Positions 53,425 through 64,000 of a DNA stretch of 64,000 nt are shown piece after piece. The number at the start of each line of letters is the position of its first letter. Within the stretch, counting starts at the first letter, position 1. The DNA comes from Bolinopsis microptera (lineage: Eukaryota; Ctenophora; Tentaculata; Lobata; Bolinopsidae): positions 12,064,983 to 12,128,982 of the forward strand of contig NC_087077.1 in NCBI RefSeq assembly GCF_026151205.1, written 5' to 3'. The position numbers and the translations under genes were made by a program. The notes below the pieces were generated by a model. It did no database searches, had not been told where the DNA came from, and was given only the letters and a program-made list of their open reading frames with translations.

Positions 53425-56400
53425 ATGTTGTCCGAGCAGGATATTGAGAAATGGCTAGAAGAATTAGGTACTGATATATTATTGTTATTAACTAATTGTT
53501 AACTTTTGACTTTTGACAAACCTTACCACAATTGACGCCATGTTATGACCTCACACCTGCACCACGTGTTATGACCTCACACCACGTGTTATGACCTCAC
53601 ACCACGTGTTATGACGTCATGTTCCCAAGGTGTACTGATAGGATACGAACTACACCGCATAGCAGCGGGAGAGGAGACGGCTCTTCAACAGATTCTCAAG
53701 GACGGGATCGTCTGTTGCAGAATAGTGAATTGTATCATTCCTAATAAAATACCCAAAGTTAGAATAATTACATATTTGTTGACTTATCGTTGAGACTTGC
53801 AGCTAACGTCCCATTGCTTCATAGAGTCCAAAAAGGAAATAACACAAAAATAAAAATACGTTTCAATTAACGAAATGAGAGGCTATGAATCGGTAAAAGG
53901 TCAGAAACACGTGCCTTACTTCTTGTTTGTTGCAGGTAACAGCTGACAAGTCTGCGGATGGGTTCAGAGAAAACTTCAATTACTTCACCACTGCCCTTAC
54001 TGAACTTGGGGTCAACCCGGTAGGTTTAATATCTTTTGAGTTTAATATAACAATAATACGCATTTTCAATTGTTGATGTATTTGGTCTGAAAATACTGTG
54101 ACTGGATAAGAAATAGTGACAGTTAACACTATAAACTGTTAATAGTTAATATTAATAACTATTAATAATAGCGTAGTGCCCAATTTACCGCGTCGTATAT
54201 ACTGTATGTCCACCCTATACAGTTCACAGTTCCACGATAATAGAGCCTGACCAGAGAGTTATGTGTGTCAGGCTAAAGGCTCGTGGGAACAAGAAACTGT
54301 GTTTAACACCGATGTTAGGTGCATTTTGTACCTATCTAGCGATATAAACACACAATTTTATAATAGAATCTTTAAATAATAAGTATACCTCTATAATACA
54401 GGATGTATAACACAATCTGTATTAATTTTAGGATCTACTTTTTATTTAACACCGAATTGTTTCCTCAGTTGTGTAGAAGTGAAGATGTGATGGACGCTGT
54501 AGAGCAGGTCCAGGAGTGTATAACAGCTCTCAAATCCTTTGCAGCCAGTAAGATATTATAATAACAGCTCTCAAATCCTTTGCAGCCAGTAAGATGTTAT
54601 AATAACAGCTCTCAAATCCTTTGCAGCCAGTAAGATATTATAATAACAGCTCTCAAATCCTTTGCAGCCAGTAAGATATTATAATAACAGCTCTCAAATC
54701 CTTTGCAGCCAGTAAGATATTATAATAACAGCTCTCAAATCCTTTGCAGCCAGTAAGATATTATAATAACAGCTCTCAAATCCTTTGCAGCCAGTAAGAT
54801 GTTATAATAACAGCTCTCAAATCCTTTGCAGCCAGTAAGATATTATAATAACAGCTCTCAAATCCTTTGCAGCCAGTAAGATATTATAATAACAGCTCTC
54901 AAATCCTTTGCAGCCAGTAAGATATTATAATAACAGCTCTCAAATCCTTTGCAGCCAGTAAGATATTATAATAACAGCTCTCAAATCCTTTGCAGCCAGT
55001 AAGATATTATAATAACAGCTCTCAAATCCTTTGCAGCCAGTAAGATATTATAATAACAGCTCTCAAATCCTTTGCAGCCAGTAAGATATTATAATAAGTT
55101 AACAAATATAATATTATTACGATTACTTCAGCTTCAAAGTATACGCATCATGTTTGAGATTAAATTCAGAAAATGTATTATTATGCAGAAATACCTTATT
55201 GAGACAAACATCGGCTACGAAAATTCTTTCAGCTGTATGATACATAATAAAGAGAGAAATAAAACTTAATTTAAGTTAGACGAGTTACTGCTAGTAATAT
55301 AAACTATTAGTTATAATATCACCTTCACTTGTTCAACACCCAGATCGCAACACCAAGAAGTACGACGAGTCATTTGGACCTGACTTTAAGGGTTCCGACG
55401 GGAAGGCTCTCACTGTAATGGCTACTTTCGATTACGAGGCTCAGAACATGGACGAACTTACTTTTGCTAAAGGTAAAACTTTAGATATTATTTAACTTAA
55501 TTTAAATATAAGATATTATATAACTTAATTTGTGATGAAGTTCTTGATTGCAATACCGGATGTTTTGTTGCCACCTTTTTTAAATTTAATAATTATTATT
55601 TTTGCTGCTATTAATAGTAGCAGCAGTACTTGAGATCGCGTGTTGAAATATAACATTAATTACTTCATAAGTTTCCACTGTCCAAGCATTGCATTTGATA
55701 GGCTGTTTTAAAGTAATCTTTAACAAACAGCAATAACACCCATGACCCAGGTTCTATAATAACAATAACACCCAGGTTCTATAATAACAATAACACCCAG
55801 GTTCTATAATAACAATAACACCCAGGTTCTTTAATAACAATAACACCCAGGTTCTGTAATAACGGTAACACCCAGGTTCTGTAATAACAATAACACCCAG
55901 GTTCTGTAATAACAATAACACCCAGGTTCTATAATAACGGTAACACGGGCAGGTTCTATAATAACAATAACACCCAGGTTCTAAAATAACAATAACACGG
56001 ACAGGTTCTATAATAACTATAACACCCAGGTTCTATAATAACAATAACACGGACAGGTTCTATAATAACAATAACACCCAGGTTCTATAATAACGGTAAC
56101 GCAGATGGTGGACGGTGGTTGGTGGGAGGGTGAACTAGATGGAGATACCGGCTGGTTCCCTAGCAACTTTGTAAAAGAGTTCGGAGTCATGGATACCGGT
56201 TAGTTAGCAGCCCTCTGTCATAGAACAATAAACTTAAGTTGATTACCCCCCCCCCCCTGTTCACAGTTCCACGACAATAGAGCCTGACCAGAGAGTTATG
56301 TGTGTCAGGCTAAAGGCTCGTGGGAACAAGAAACTGTGTTTAACACCGATGTTAGGTGCATTTTGTACCTATCTAGCGATATAAACACACATTACATAAC

Positions 56401-57029
56401 TATATAGTGAAAATCCTGCGCACTTTTCCGCTTACAAAAGCCAGAAGTATCAAAATGTAAAATAATGTTCATAATTAATGCTCTTAAAACATTTTCCCGA
56501 ACTTGATCACACCAAAAAATCCCCCAGGACACACAGTAACAAAGCGGGTGTCAGCTGTCCCGGTGGACATCAACCCAAATGACTACGAGTTCTACAAGAC
56601 AGTTGTACAGGATATTATCGACTCAGAGAAGGAGTATCTTGGAGACATTAAGAACCTGACTGACAGTCTTCTGGTGTCCCTGAGACGCGCTAAAAAGTGA
56701 GACAATTGCTTTATTTCTTTATTCAATACTTTTTTTTTGAGATTACAGTGAGTGTCACTTATTTTAATATTTTAGGAGAACTCCGCTATCAGTCATTTTG
56801 CAGAGAACTTTTGATTTTATATTTTACCTCTTTAAAAAATGCTTCACACTTCTTCATAGTAGTCATAATTTACTATATAATCGGTATAATCGTCGTGTTT
56901 AACTGCTCACATCCACTAAATACCTATTATCAGGTTAAAACCAAGTGACGTGGAGGTAGTGTGTAGATACACAGCCGAACTAAAGATGCTACACACTCAA
57001 CTACTACAGAGTTTATCTACTCAGCAAAG
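53425..57029 (+). CDS. ARHGEF7: PIX-type Rho GEF (ARHGEF6/7 homologue), 3' part not in view
   Basis: Eight exons in phase: 53425-53467, 53630-53757, 53936-54019, 54469-54547, 55344-55472, 56082-56198, 56528-56696, 56934-57029 (ends in phase 2). They give 281 residues in PIX order: calponin-homology-like domain ([32 protein letters not shown]), SH3 ([20 protein letters not shown], then [20 protein letters not shown]) and the start of the DH domain ([20 protein letters not shown]). PIX proteins activate Rac/Cdc42 and tie PAK and GIT to focal adhesions through SH3. The rest of DH, PH and GIT-binding regions were not found before 64000, so either they lie beyond, with the MFS gene nested in an intron, or this copy is truncated. 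Exon 6 starts at 56082, inside the last copy of a repeat array. Confidence 0.85.
53566..53617 (+). repeat. 21-bp repeat (CCACGTGTTATGACCTCACA), three copies
   Basis: Short tandem repeat at the end of PIX intron 1, with a CACGTG core in each unit; it ends 12 bases before exon 2. Confidence 0.85.
54229..54354 (+). ncRNA. Candidate H/ACA snoRNA, PIX intron 3
   Basis: Fits hairpin-hinge-hairpin-tail. Hairpin 1: outer stem GTTCCACGA / TCGTGGGAAC, internal loop, upper stem AGCCTGAC / GTCAGGCT. The H box ACAAGA (fits ANANNA) starts at 54289, 14 nt after the upper stem. Hairpin 2: outer stem TGTGTTTA / TAAACACA, internal loop, upper stem TAGGTGC / GTACCTA with an ATTTT loop. An ACA lies 13-15 nt after it. 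Same strand as the host gene and within an intron, as for most animal H/ACA RNAs. The target of its pseudouridylation pockets was not identified. Confidence 0.7.
54517..55097 (+). repeat. 41-bp minisatellite copying the PIX exon 4 splice donor
   Basis: About 14 copies. The first unit includes the last ~25 coding bases of exon 4 (ATAACAGCTCTCAAATCCTT) and its donor (A|GTAAGAT). All later copies repeat exon end plus donor in the intron. Confidence 0.93.
55738..56106 (+). repeat. 25-bp minisatellite copying the PIX exon 6 splice acceptor
   Basis: About 14 copies of CCCAGGTTCTATAATAACAA-TAACA. Exon 6 starts after the CCCAG of the last copy, so each copy carries an acceptor-like AG and the first bases of the exon. 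Confidence 0.9.
56266..56391 (+). ncRNA. Candidate H/ACA snoRNA, PIX intron 6 (copy 2)
   Basis: Same 126 nt as 54229-54354 with a single change seen (T to C, just after the ACGA of the first stem, in the left pocket). Both stems, the H box and the ACA are kept. Similarity stops within a few bases of the predicted RNA ends, so the duplicated unit is the RNA itself. Confidence 0.7.
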
Positions 57030-58015
57030 GTAATGTTTTTACAAGAAGCAGATAAATATTAAGGGGACATACACTAAAACCGTTTTATTTATGATTTGGC
57101 CGAGGATTTGACTTCATATTCGGAAAATATAGATAAAAACAATATTTATGAAATAATATTTGAAAAAAAAAAAAAAATCTTAAATAATTTTCTAGCTCGA
57201 ACAAAAGACTTCTGATAGGGTGTAAAATAACTTCTACTGACTTATTCTTATATAAGTTACTAGGAATAAACATATCATCGTTACACTTATATTATTATTA
57301 GTATTATGAATAGATAATTGCTATGTATACGAGCCTCTTCAAATATAACTCGCCGACTCTGTGTTTTTCCATCTGCTTTGTTTTGTACTGTTCGGCAGGA
57401 TGCTCCGTTCATCAAGTTAGGTTGAGAAATAATAATAATTCAAACCCCACGAGGGGTAATGGTTAACTTCTCCATGTTACGTTAAAAAAATGAAATATAA
57501 ATAAATTCTAACATTTATTACACGCCTCGATATTAAAATATACCCAACAATATGTTCAAGCGAGACTTAGTATGGAAAAAATCAAGATCATGCGCTCCTA
57601 TCCTTTTTCTACAACCTTGTATTGCTAAAAATAGCGAGTTTTTAACTCCATATTTGCAAGCTAAAATTGATCAGGACGAAGGGTCTGTTTTTGGTAGATT
57701 TTCAGTGTTTTTTTGCACTGTGGAGATTTCGTCAAGTTTAAAATATAATATTGAGATCATGAAAATTTCGATTTCTCAACAATTTCCCGGTAAATCAAGA
57801 ACATTTCCCGGTACAATCGCGATTTAGCGTACCGAGCATACCCACTTTTTAAAAGGTAATTATATTGCCATAATTTATCATATAATTGTGTTTTCAATTT
57901 GATTTATAATATTTCTCCGGATTAACGGAAATAATTTAAACACGGTCTCCCTGAGTCGCGTATAATCAACCTAAAAAGAGTTATTAATTAAAATCGTCCA
58001 ACATTTGTTCACTTT
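57030..58015. other. No gene recognised
   Basis: AT-rich stretch between the last visible PIX exon and the end of the MFS gene. One 91-aa frame (57552-57827) shows no domain or splice logic. Confidence 0.45.
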
Positions 58016-59920
58016 TCATCGAACAAGTTTGCAAAAGACGAGACTGATCGTCACAACAATAAAGGCCCCTCCAGTTGTCCCTAATGCCGGGATCTCACTC
58101 TCTCTGGAGAGAGTAAGACCTGAGAGGATGGTTCCAGTCGCAGCTGCAAGATTGTGCACCAAGTTGTTCACTGCCGTGGATCTTGCTCCTAGTCCCGCGA
58201 CAGACTCGCCCCATTTCTCGTACAACACAAATTTGCTCATAATCGCTAGGTTTATTATTGCTGCATCTCCAAAGCCAACTAACACTGATCCCACTTCAAA
58301 GTCAGACGGGAAGTGTAAAAATTTAGTTGTTGATCCGAATGCTAGGATGCAGCCAATGTAAAATAGTGTGTTCCCAAAGATCATTATGTTAAAAGCATTG
58401 AACATTTTCTCAGCAAGGTATCCTAATGTAATAGCTGATAAGAATGAGAACACGTTAAGCAAGTTAGTAAAAATAACAGCTGTTTCTAAACTTCGTCCTG
58501 TGTACATGACCATCCTAGCTGGGATGACATAAATAAATAGGTTAAAAATTGCGTTGTTAATAAAGACAGCTACTTCAGGCATGTAATATGCTAATCTTCT
58601 CAATATTGTGATCTTGTTATTCTTCTGAGGTTCTTCTTCCTGTTCATAATCTTCGGGGTTATTTTTACTGTCTGTAGTATCTCTTACTGGAACCTGGCTT
58701 TGTATCCGCCTCATAACAGGGAGCATTAACAGTAAGGGGGGAATGTTCATCGCTGCTACACCAGGACCAACTAAGACCCAACCTCCGTGCATATAAAGCC
58801 ATACTCCCAGTATGCTACATATGATAGAAGAAACGTGCATGGCGCTACTGATGATAACTATGAACATTTTGTGTTCTTTGAGATACAGGTCCACTACCTC
58901 ACCCTGAATTAATTCATTAAATGTTACTACGCAGACACTAACATGTACTAATCATTGTTCAATAGCTAAATTTGAAATTGTGAGCATTTAAAAATGTTGA
59001 AGATTTTCGGCGATATTTATTTATCCCCCGAATGAAAGATTGATTTACCTGAACTATCTGAAATAAAAGCCCAACTGCAAATCCTTGAAGTGACCTCAAC
59101 ACGAATATTATCACAAAGACACGCCCTCCGTTTGGATACCTTTCAAGAACAACATCCACCGATCCCATAAGCGCGAGGAAGATAGCGTTGGACACGAACA
59201 ATATTGTACATCTCTTGGCTAGTGATATTGTTCTTATTGAGTTAGGAAGGCATTTGAGGAGGTAGGGACTGGCAGCTGAAGTAATCAGGGTCATCGAAAT
59301 GCAGACCGCACCTGAAAATTGTATTTTTAGAGACATATCATTATATAATACTGAAATTGGGAAAGCAAGTATGAAGGAAAAACAAGGATCACTACCATTT
59401 TCTGTCTGCTGTATTAGCGGGAGATTGTCTCTACTGCTTCATTCCGTATCAAAATGTTTTTTTTTGCATGAATTTTTTAAATCATAATTGTCAGGATATT
59501 TAATCTAGCAAACTGATAATTATTACTTATTTCCTTACCAAATGTTTTGTTGAGGCCTCTCTTCTCCAAAAAATCTATGTAGAATCCAGAAGGAAATGAC
59601 CTGGTAGCCAAACAGGCGACATTTCCAAGACAAGCGAAAACCAGCACTAACAACAGGTCCCTAGTCCTTGGTTTCGAAACTGAAAGTTGTACTGCTGTTA
59701 GTTTGTTAGTCAACTCATTAGATGCAGGCCACTTAAAGGGACAGGTCGCTCTTGAACTCGTAAAAACCATTTGCACCCCGCCCACTTAATAGGTCTGCTA
59801 TATCACACAAGACTGGTGATTCCTCAATTATGTCTTACCCTTTTCAAAATAAGCTTTTTTGTCATCATTATCCTCAAGAGCGAGGTCTAGTGTTTGATTC
59901 GCTATGACTATGTCCTCCAT
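58016..59920 (-). CDS. Major facilitator superfamily transporter, four exons
   Basis: Minus-strand exons 59920-59839, 59679-59539, 59311-59049 and 58903-58016 join in phase to 457 aa, a usual MFS size. About 12 membrane segments split into two halves by a charged loop (about residue 230-260, EDYEQEEEPQKNN). The hydrophilic N terminus (MEDIVIANQTLDLALEDND) is followed by KPRTRDLLLVLVFACLGNVA (TM1). The C half contains a glycine-rich GARSTAVNNLVHNLAAATG helix. The size and layout recall SLC18-type vesicular transporters (SLC18B1), but the substrate cannot be read from sequence. Two further copies of its first exon lie upstream. Confidence 0.82.
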
Positions 59921-59976
59921 CCAAATCTACTGTCTATCACGCTCACTTGAAATCCGACCCTTTATTGATGATGATC

Positions 59977-60466
59977 ACTACCTTATCGGACTTTATTTGG
60001 ACGGACATTAATTGAACGCTGGAGGCCCTAACGTTCATCTTAATGTCCGTTCAAATAAAGTCCGTTCATTTAAGGTCCATCCAAGTTAAAGTCCGTTGAA
60101 TTTTTTCAAAAATTTTTCCACTTCGAACTTTTGGTCCAGAATATGACAACTATGAGAACTTTATTGTGCCGTAAGTTAACGACGGAAAGGTTCTCCTTGG
60201 TCTGCCGGAGGCACAGAAAACTCTGATGATATGTGATATTAGACACTGATCATGTACACATATTTTAACATTTTTACTGCTTAACAACTGCTTTTCTTAC
60301 TTACTGTATAAAAATGGATTTAAAAATCATTTGCCGAAATAAAAAAAGGTCAACAAAAATACTGATTTTTGATGGTTTTGAATGCCTTCTAGCGTTCATA
60401 TTAATGTCCGTTCATAATCATGTCCGTTTATGTAATGTTCGTCCAAATAATGTCCGATAAGGTAGT
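59977..60466. mobile_element. 490-bp TIR element with GTCCGTTCAT-type subterminal repeats
   Basis: Left ACTACCTTATCGGACTTTAT and right, as complement, ACTACCTTATCGGACATTAT. Inside are GAACGGACATTAAT-like repeats at both ends. No target duplication was found and there is no G-run. Related half-copies lie at 61320-61534 and 63130-63220. Confidence 0.65.
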
Positions 60467-61319
60467 TATTCAGGACCAGCTAGAGAATGGGTTTAAAAAG
60501 TCACGTGATTTAAAAAGTGTAGAGTGATTAATCATCATCCCATAAAACAACCTGCTGTACAGCTGCCCTAATGGAAATTATTTGCTGAACTAGAGAATGA
60601 ATAAAGGAATAAGCCAGCAGCGATGCAATTGGATAAAAGTTCAAAATGTTATACATAATTATGATAATTGAAGTTCGAGCGAAAATAGCAAGTTTTAAAA
60701 AGTTACGTTCAGCACAATTTGATGGACGGAGAAAATTGAAAATTGAAAATAAGACACAAGTCCTGAAAGGATTTTCAGGGATCAAGAGCTGGCGGTGGGA
60801 TTGAATGATAAATTAGATTAGCCGACTGAATGATTCGATGAAACAAGAAACATTTTAAGACTGTATAATTGGTGTGGAACAGCCCTTAAACATTCTTGAA
60901 TTTATGGAGGATTTCTGGAATTTATGGAGGGTTTCTGGAAATGATCTTACTTTACCTCACGTTTGCACCCCGACACTAAGTAGACCGACAATGGTATAGG
61001 GGTCACGACAGTGGTATGGGGGTCACGACTTCATACAAATCTTAATCAGGTAACCGAAAGTTAAACCAGTAGAGGAATCCCATGAGCTAGTCCCCACCAA
61101 CATGACAAACTTGTTCCAGCCTCTTGATATTACGGTAAATCGTGTTGCCAAGGACATTGTCCGACGTTGTTATAGTTCATATTACTCAGGGGAGGTAATG
61201 AGACAGTGCTAGGAAAGCTCCACGTGATGTTAAGGTTAACCTAAAGTTGTCTAAGATAAAACCACTTCACGCCGAATGGTTTGTAAAAGTTAACACTGAA
61301 ATGCAGGACCGGGATAGTT
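60467..61319. other. No gene recognised
   Basis: AT-rich; a 20-bp phrase (GAATTTATGGAGGATTTCTG) is repeated at about 60899. Confidence 0.4.
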
Positions 61320-61534
61320 AGTCCAAATAAGGTCCGATAAGGTATTTATATTCCTATCGTCTAGCTATTCCAAGTTGTTATTTTTAATTTCGGTCAATTT
61401 CAACTTCTATCAACAAAAATGATCTGCTAAATTTTGAAAAAAAAACGCCCAAAAAGATGAAATGTCTTCGAGCGTTCATTTTAATGTCCGTTTAAAAATA
61501 TGTCCGTTCACGAAATTTCCGGTCAAATAACGTC

Positions 61535-62336
61535 GGGGGTGATGCAACGTCAATTAATGTCAGTATTCCATAAAAACCCCAAACTGACATTGACATTAAT
61601 TGACATTAATTGACATTAATTGACATTAATTGACATTAATTGACATTAATTGACATTAATTTGTCTTGAAATTTGAGATTATCATTATTCGATAAATATT
61701 CAAGATATTCACGTCTATGTAAGTTAGACCGGTTCAAAAAAACAAAATGTCCTTGAATAATTATGAGTATGTTCTTATCTGTTGATCCTTAGGTTCAAAG
61801 ACCACAAAAAAAAATGTCAGCTTCCAACTCTTCCATCTTCGGTCCCCACCGGCCACGCCCATATTTTATTGGTTTCTTATACAGGTAAAATATCTAGAAT
61901 CGGCTTTTTTAGTATGAAGGAGTAATGTTAGCTGTTTAAGATTCGTTATTCAAATATAAATGTCATGAAGGCATTTCGTTTAATGTGGGTTTTAAGTTCT
62001 GATGATGTTGAGAACCACGCCCTTGGATGGCCACGCCCATTTAAGAAAATTAAATTTCGGGAAACCGTATTATTTTAGTTTTATTGTTTAATGATCTGAA
62101 TTTTTTTCACATTTCACATTTCCATATGTGATAGTAGTGAATAAATTGATGATATAAACGTTCTAAAGTGCTAAAAATATGGTAGAACTACATAATCTCT
62201 GGTCGAAAAATATCGTGTCAATTAATGTCAGTATTCCAAAATTTTGCAAAACTGACATTGACATTAATTGACATTAATTGACATTAATTGACATTAATTG
62301 ACATTAATTGACATTAATTGACGTTGCATTCCCCCC
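61535..62336. mobile_element. 802-bp TIR element with G-run ends
   Basis: Left end GGGGGTGATGCAACGTCAAT and right end, as complement, GGGGGGAATGCAACGTCAAT. Perfect 8-bp target duplication ATAACGTC (61527-61534 and 62337-62344). Subterminal decamer TTGACATTAA repeated about eight times at 61595-61660 and about six at 62255-62325. No coding capacity. Confidence 0.92.
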
Positions 62337-62831
62337 ATAACGTCCGATGAGATGTCGAAAAGTGGTGCTCTAGATGCTGTTGCCAAACAATCGGAGAAAA
62401 AACTGAGTGTTCGATAACTTTATTAAACTGATCATCTTAACTGATCCTAGCTTGTATCTAATATCGTATTCGAAGATAACGGTAAATTAAAAAATGATTT
62501 AATCACCTCTTCACCCATTCTTATCTAATCATCCCCAGCCGAAGACGGTTCACACTTAATATATCCGAATCCTGATGGCAGTCTCGCGGCACTCTCTTGG
62601 CATCCTCGAGGCACTCTCGTGGCTTAGTGCCAAATTTCAATCATGTTCCTTTAAAAACATAAGACAATCATTATAATCTTTTCGCAATTACCAAGTTGTC
62701 ATAAAAGCTCTATCCTCTATTTACTAGCCTTGTCAAAGCCTTGTGATTTACAATGCTCATCTGGTGACGTGTCAATCATTAATAGGTCTGCTATATAACA
62801 CAAGACTGGTGATCCCCAACTTTTGTCTTAC

Positions 62832-62913
62832 CCTTTAAAAGATAAGCCTTTTTGTCATCCTTATCCTCAAGAGCGATGTCTAGTGTTTGATTCGCTATGA
62901 CTGTGTCCTCCAT
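62832..62913 (-). CDS. Second copy of the MFS first coding exon
   Basis: An 82-nt ATG exon, the same length, frame and GTAAGAC donor as 59839-59920. It encodes MEDTVIANQTLDIALEDKDD plus seven residues. It could splice to the MFS body as an alternative first exon, or be a leftover of partial gene duplication. Confidence 0.65.
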
Positions 62914-63429
62914 CCAAATCTACTGTCTATCACGCTCACTTGAAATCCGACTTAATATTGATGATGATCACTATTTATATTTATATATCGTCTAGCTATT
63001 CCAGGTTATTATTTTTAATTTCGGTCAATTTCAATTTTTATCAACGGACTAAATCAAATCAACATTTTTACTGCTTAACGACTGCTTTTCTTGCTTATTG
63101 TATAAAAAATGATCTGCTAAATTTGAAAAAAAACGCCCAAAAAGATGAAATGTCTTCGAGCGTTCATTTTAATGTCCGTTTAAAAATATGTCCGTTCACG
63201 CAATGTCTAGACTCCGGTCAAATAAGTGGTGCTCCGCCAAACAATCGGTGAAACAACTGAGTGTTCGATAACTTTACTAAACTTATCATCTTAATCGAAC
63301 CCAGCTTGTATCAAATTTCGTATTCGAAAATAATGGTAATATAATAAATTAAAAAATGATTTAATCACCCCTGCACCCCTTCTTATCTAATCATCCCCAG
63401 CCAAAGACGATTTACACTAATGTATTTTT

Positions 63430-63792
63430 ATAATTTCCGTACTGTAGTGCGTCACGTACCCTAGTCCGACACGTACCCTAATGCGAAAACCTCCAAGATC
63501 GACACTGTCGTACTTCAGTACGCTACCTGGACTGCAGTAGTGCGACATGAACTGAAATACGACAAAGAACTTTACACAGCTCCTGCTAATAAAACCTTTC
63601 GTGTCATTTATATGTTCATACATCCGGATCCTGATGCAAGGGTCAACCGAGGGCAGGATTTGCGACCGAGGCCGAGGAAATTTTGCTTTGATAGAACCGA
63701 GGCCGAGGACAACCGAGGTTTCATTTTGTTGGCCGAGGCCGAGGAAAAATCGCTATTCCTCGGCACTTAGTACCTGATCCCCCCCCCCCCCC
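63430..63792. mobile_element. Probable insertion with one C-run end
   Basis: Breaks the tandem MFS unit 3. It contains GTAC-rich inverted words (63440-63560), then CCGAGGCCGAGGA repeats (63660-63760) next to GATC and a 14-C run. It looks like one end of a G-run TIR element; the other end lacks a G-run. Confidence 0.4.
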
Positions 63793-63837
63793 GCTGCTAT
63801 ATCACACAAGACTGGTGATCCCCAACTTTTGTCTTAC

Positions 63838-63919
63838 CCTTTAAAAGATAAGCCTTTTCGTCATCCTTATCCTCAAGAGCGAGGTCTAGTGTTTGATTCG
63901 CTATGACTGTGTCCTCCAT
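63838..63919 (-). CDS. Third copy of the MFS first coding exon
   Basis: Again 82 nt with ATG and GTAAGAC donor; encodes MEDTVIANQTLDLALEDKDD then EKAY. All differences from the other two copies keep the frame. Confidence 0.65.
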
Positions 63920-64000
63920 CCAAATCTACTGTCTATCACGCTCACTTGAAATCCGACTTAATATTGATGATGATCACTATTTACATTTATATCGTCTAGC

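Larger units (their letters stand above)
61320..63997. repeat. Tandem ~1-kb duplications of the MFS 5' region
   Basis: Blocks recur in the same order. Examples are TATCGTCTAGCTATTCCA (61355, 62986, 63985 region), the CGTTCATTTTAATGTCCGTT block (61473, 63159), CAAACAATCGG...GTGTTCGATAACTTTA (62382, 63240), TTATCTAATCATCCCCAGCC (62520, 63382), and the first-exon block (59795, 62785, 63795). A G-run TIR element (61535-62336) is inserted in the first of these units. Confidence 0.8.

Noticed and set aside
54517-56106. Regular direct repeats that could suggest a CRISPR array
   Set aside because: Units are back to back without variable spacers, in introns of an animal gene; they are minisatellites.
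57552-57827. 91-aa ORF between the PIX and MFS genes
   Set aside because: It does not resemble DH or PH sequence expected next in PIX and has no other recognisable feature.

Overview
This window is nuclear DNA of an invertebrate animal. Genes are split by short GT-AG introns, and two large genes are clear animal orthologues: HAUS3 (augmin) and a PIX-type Rho GEF. There is also a MEK-like kinase, an LDL-receptor-class-A GPCR, an MFS transporter and a tRNA-derived SINE. The sequence does not fix the phylum. The mix (CR1-like LINEs, Mag-like Ty3 elements, LDLa GPCR without obvious leucine-rich repeats, small introns) would fit a non-bilaterian animal or a lophotrochozoan. No prokaryotic features were seen.

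Bases 1-31,350 are almost entirely mobile DNA. A LINE (1-2867) is followed by a second LINE (3868-12833) that was broken twice: by a ~540-bp short element and by a complete Ty3-type LTR retrotransposon (7004-11949, minus strand, identical 129-bp LTRs, target duplication ATAAT). A 10.9-kb terminal-inverted-repeat (TIR) element (14842-25775) follows. It holds a five-exon ankyrin-type gene on the minus strand and a second complete Ty3 element (18562-23520, target duplication TGTGG). Another TIR element (26670-29650) holds an orphan ORF and a DNA cloverleaf, and a small one sits at 30949-31342. All three have G-run ends and short tandem repeats just inside them. Related elements recur at 49566, 50146 and 61535.

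Bases 30,700-64,000 hold the host genes: a secreted 8-cysteine peptide (minus, 3 exons); a MAP2K-like kinase (plus, 6 exons, with a 3-kb satellite-bearing element in intron 4); an orphan 216-aa protein (plus, 3 exons); a small VOPP1/WBP1-like membrane protein (minus); HAUS3 (plus, 11 exons), whose third intron contains the LDLa GPCR on the opposite strand; a PIX-type CH-SH3-DH GEF (plus, 8 exons seen, running on past what can be followed here); and an MFS transporter (minus, 4 exons) whose promoter and first coding exon are present three times in tandem.

The most unusual points are: two minisatellites in the PIX gene built from its own exon-intron junctions; two near-identical H/ACA-type snoRNA candidates in two PIX introns; a family of G-run-capped TIR elements with phased subterminal repeats; a gene enclosed in one of them; and the triplicated MFS first exon. 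Exon models were made by eye from splice signals and reading phase. They join in phase throughout but have no transcript support here.
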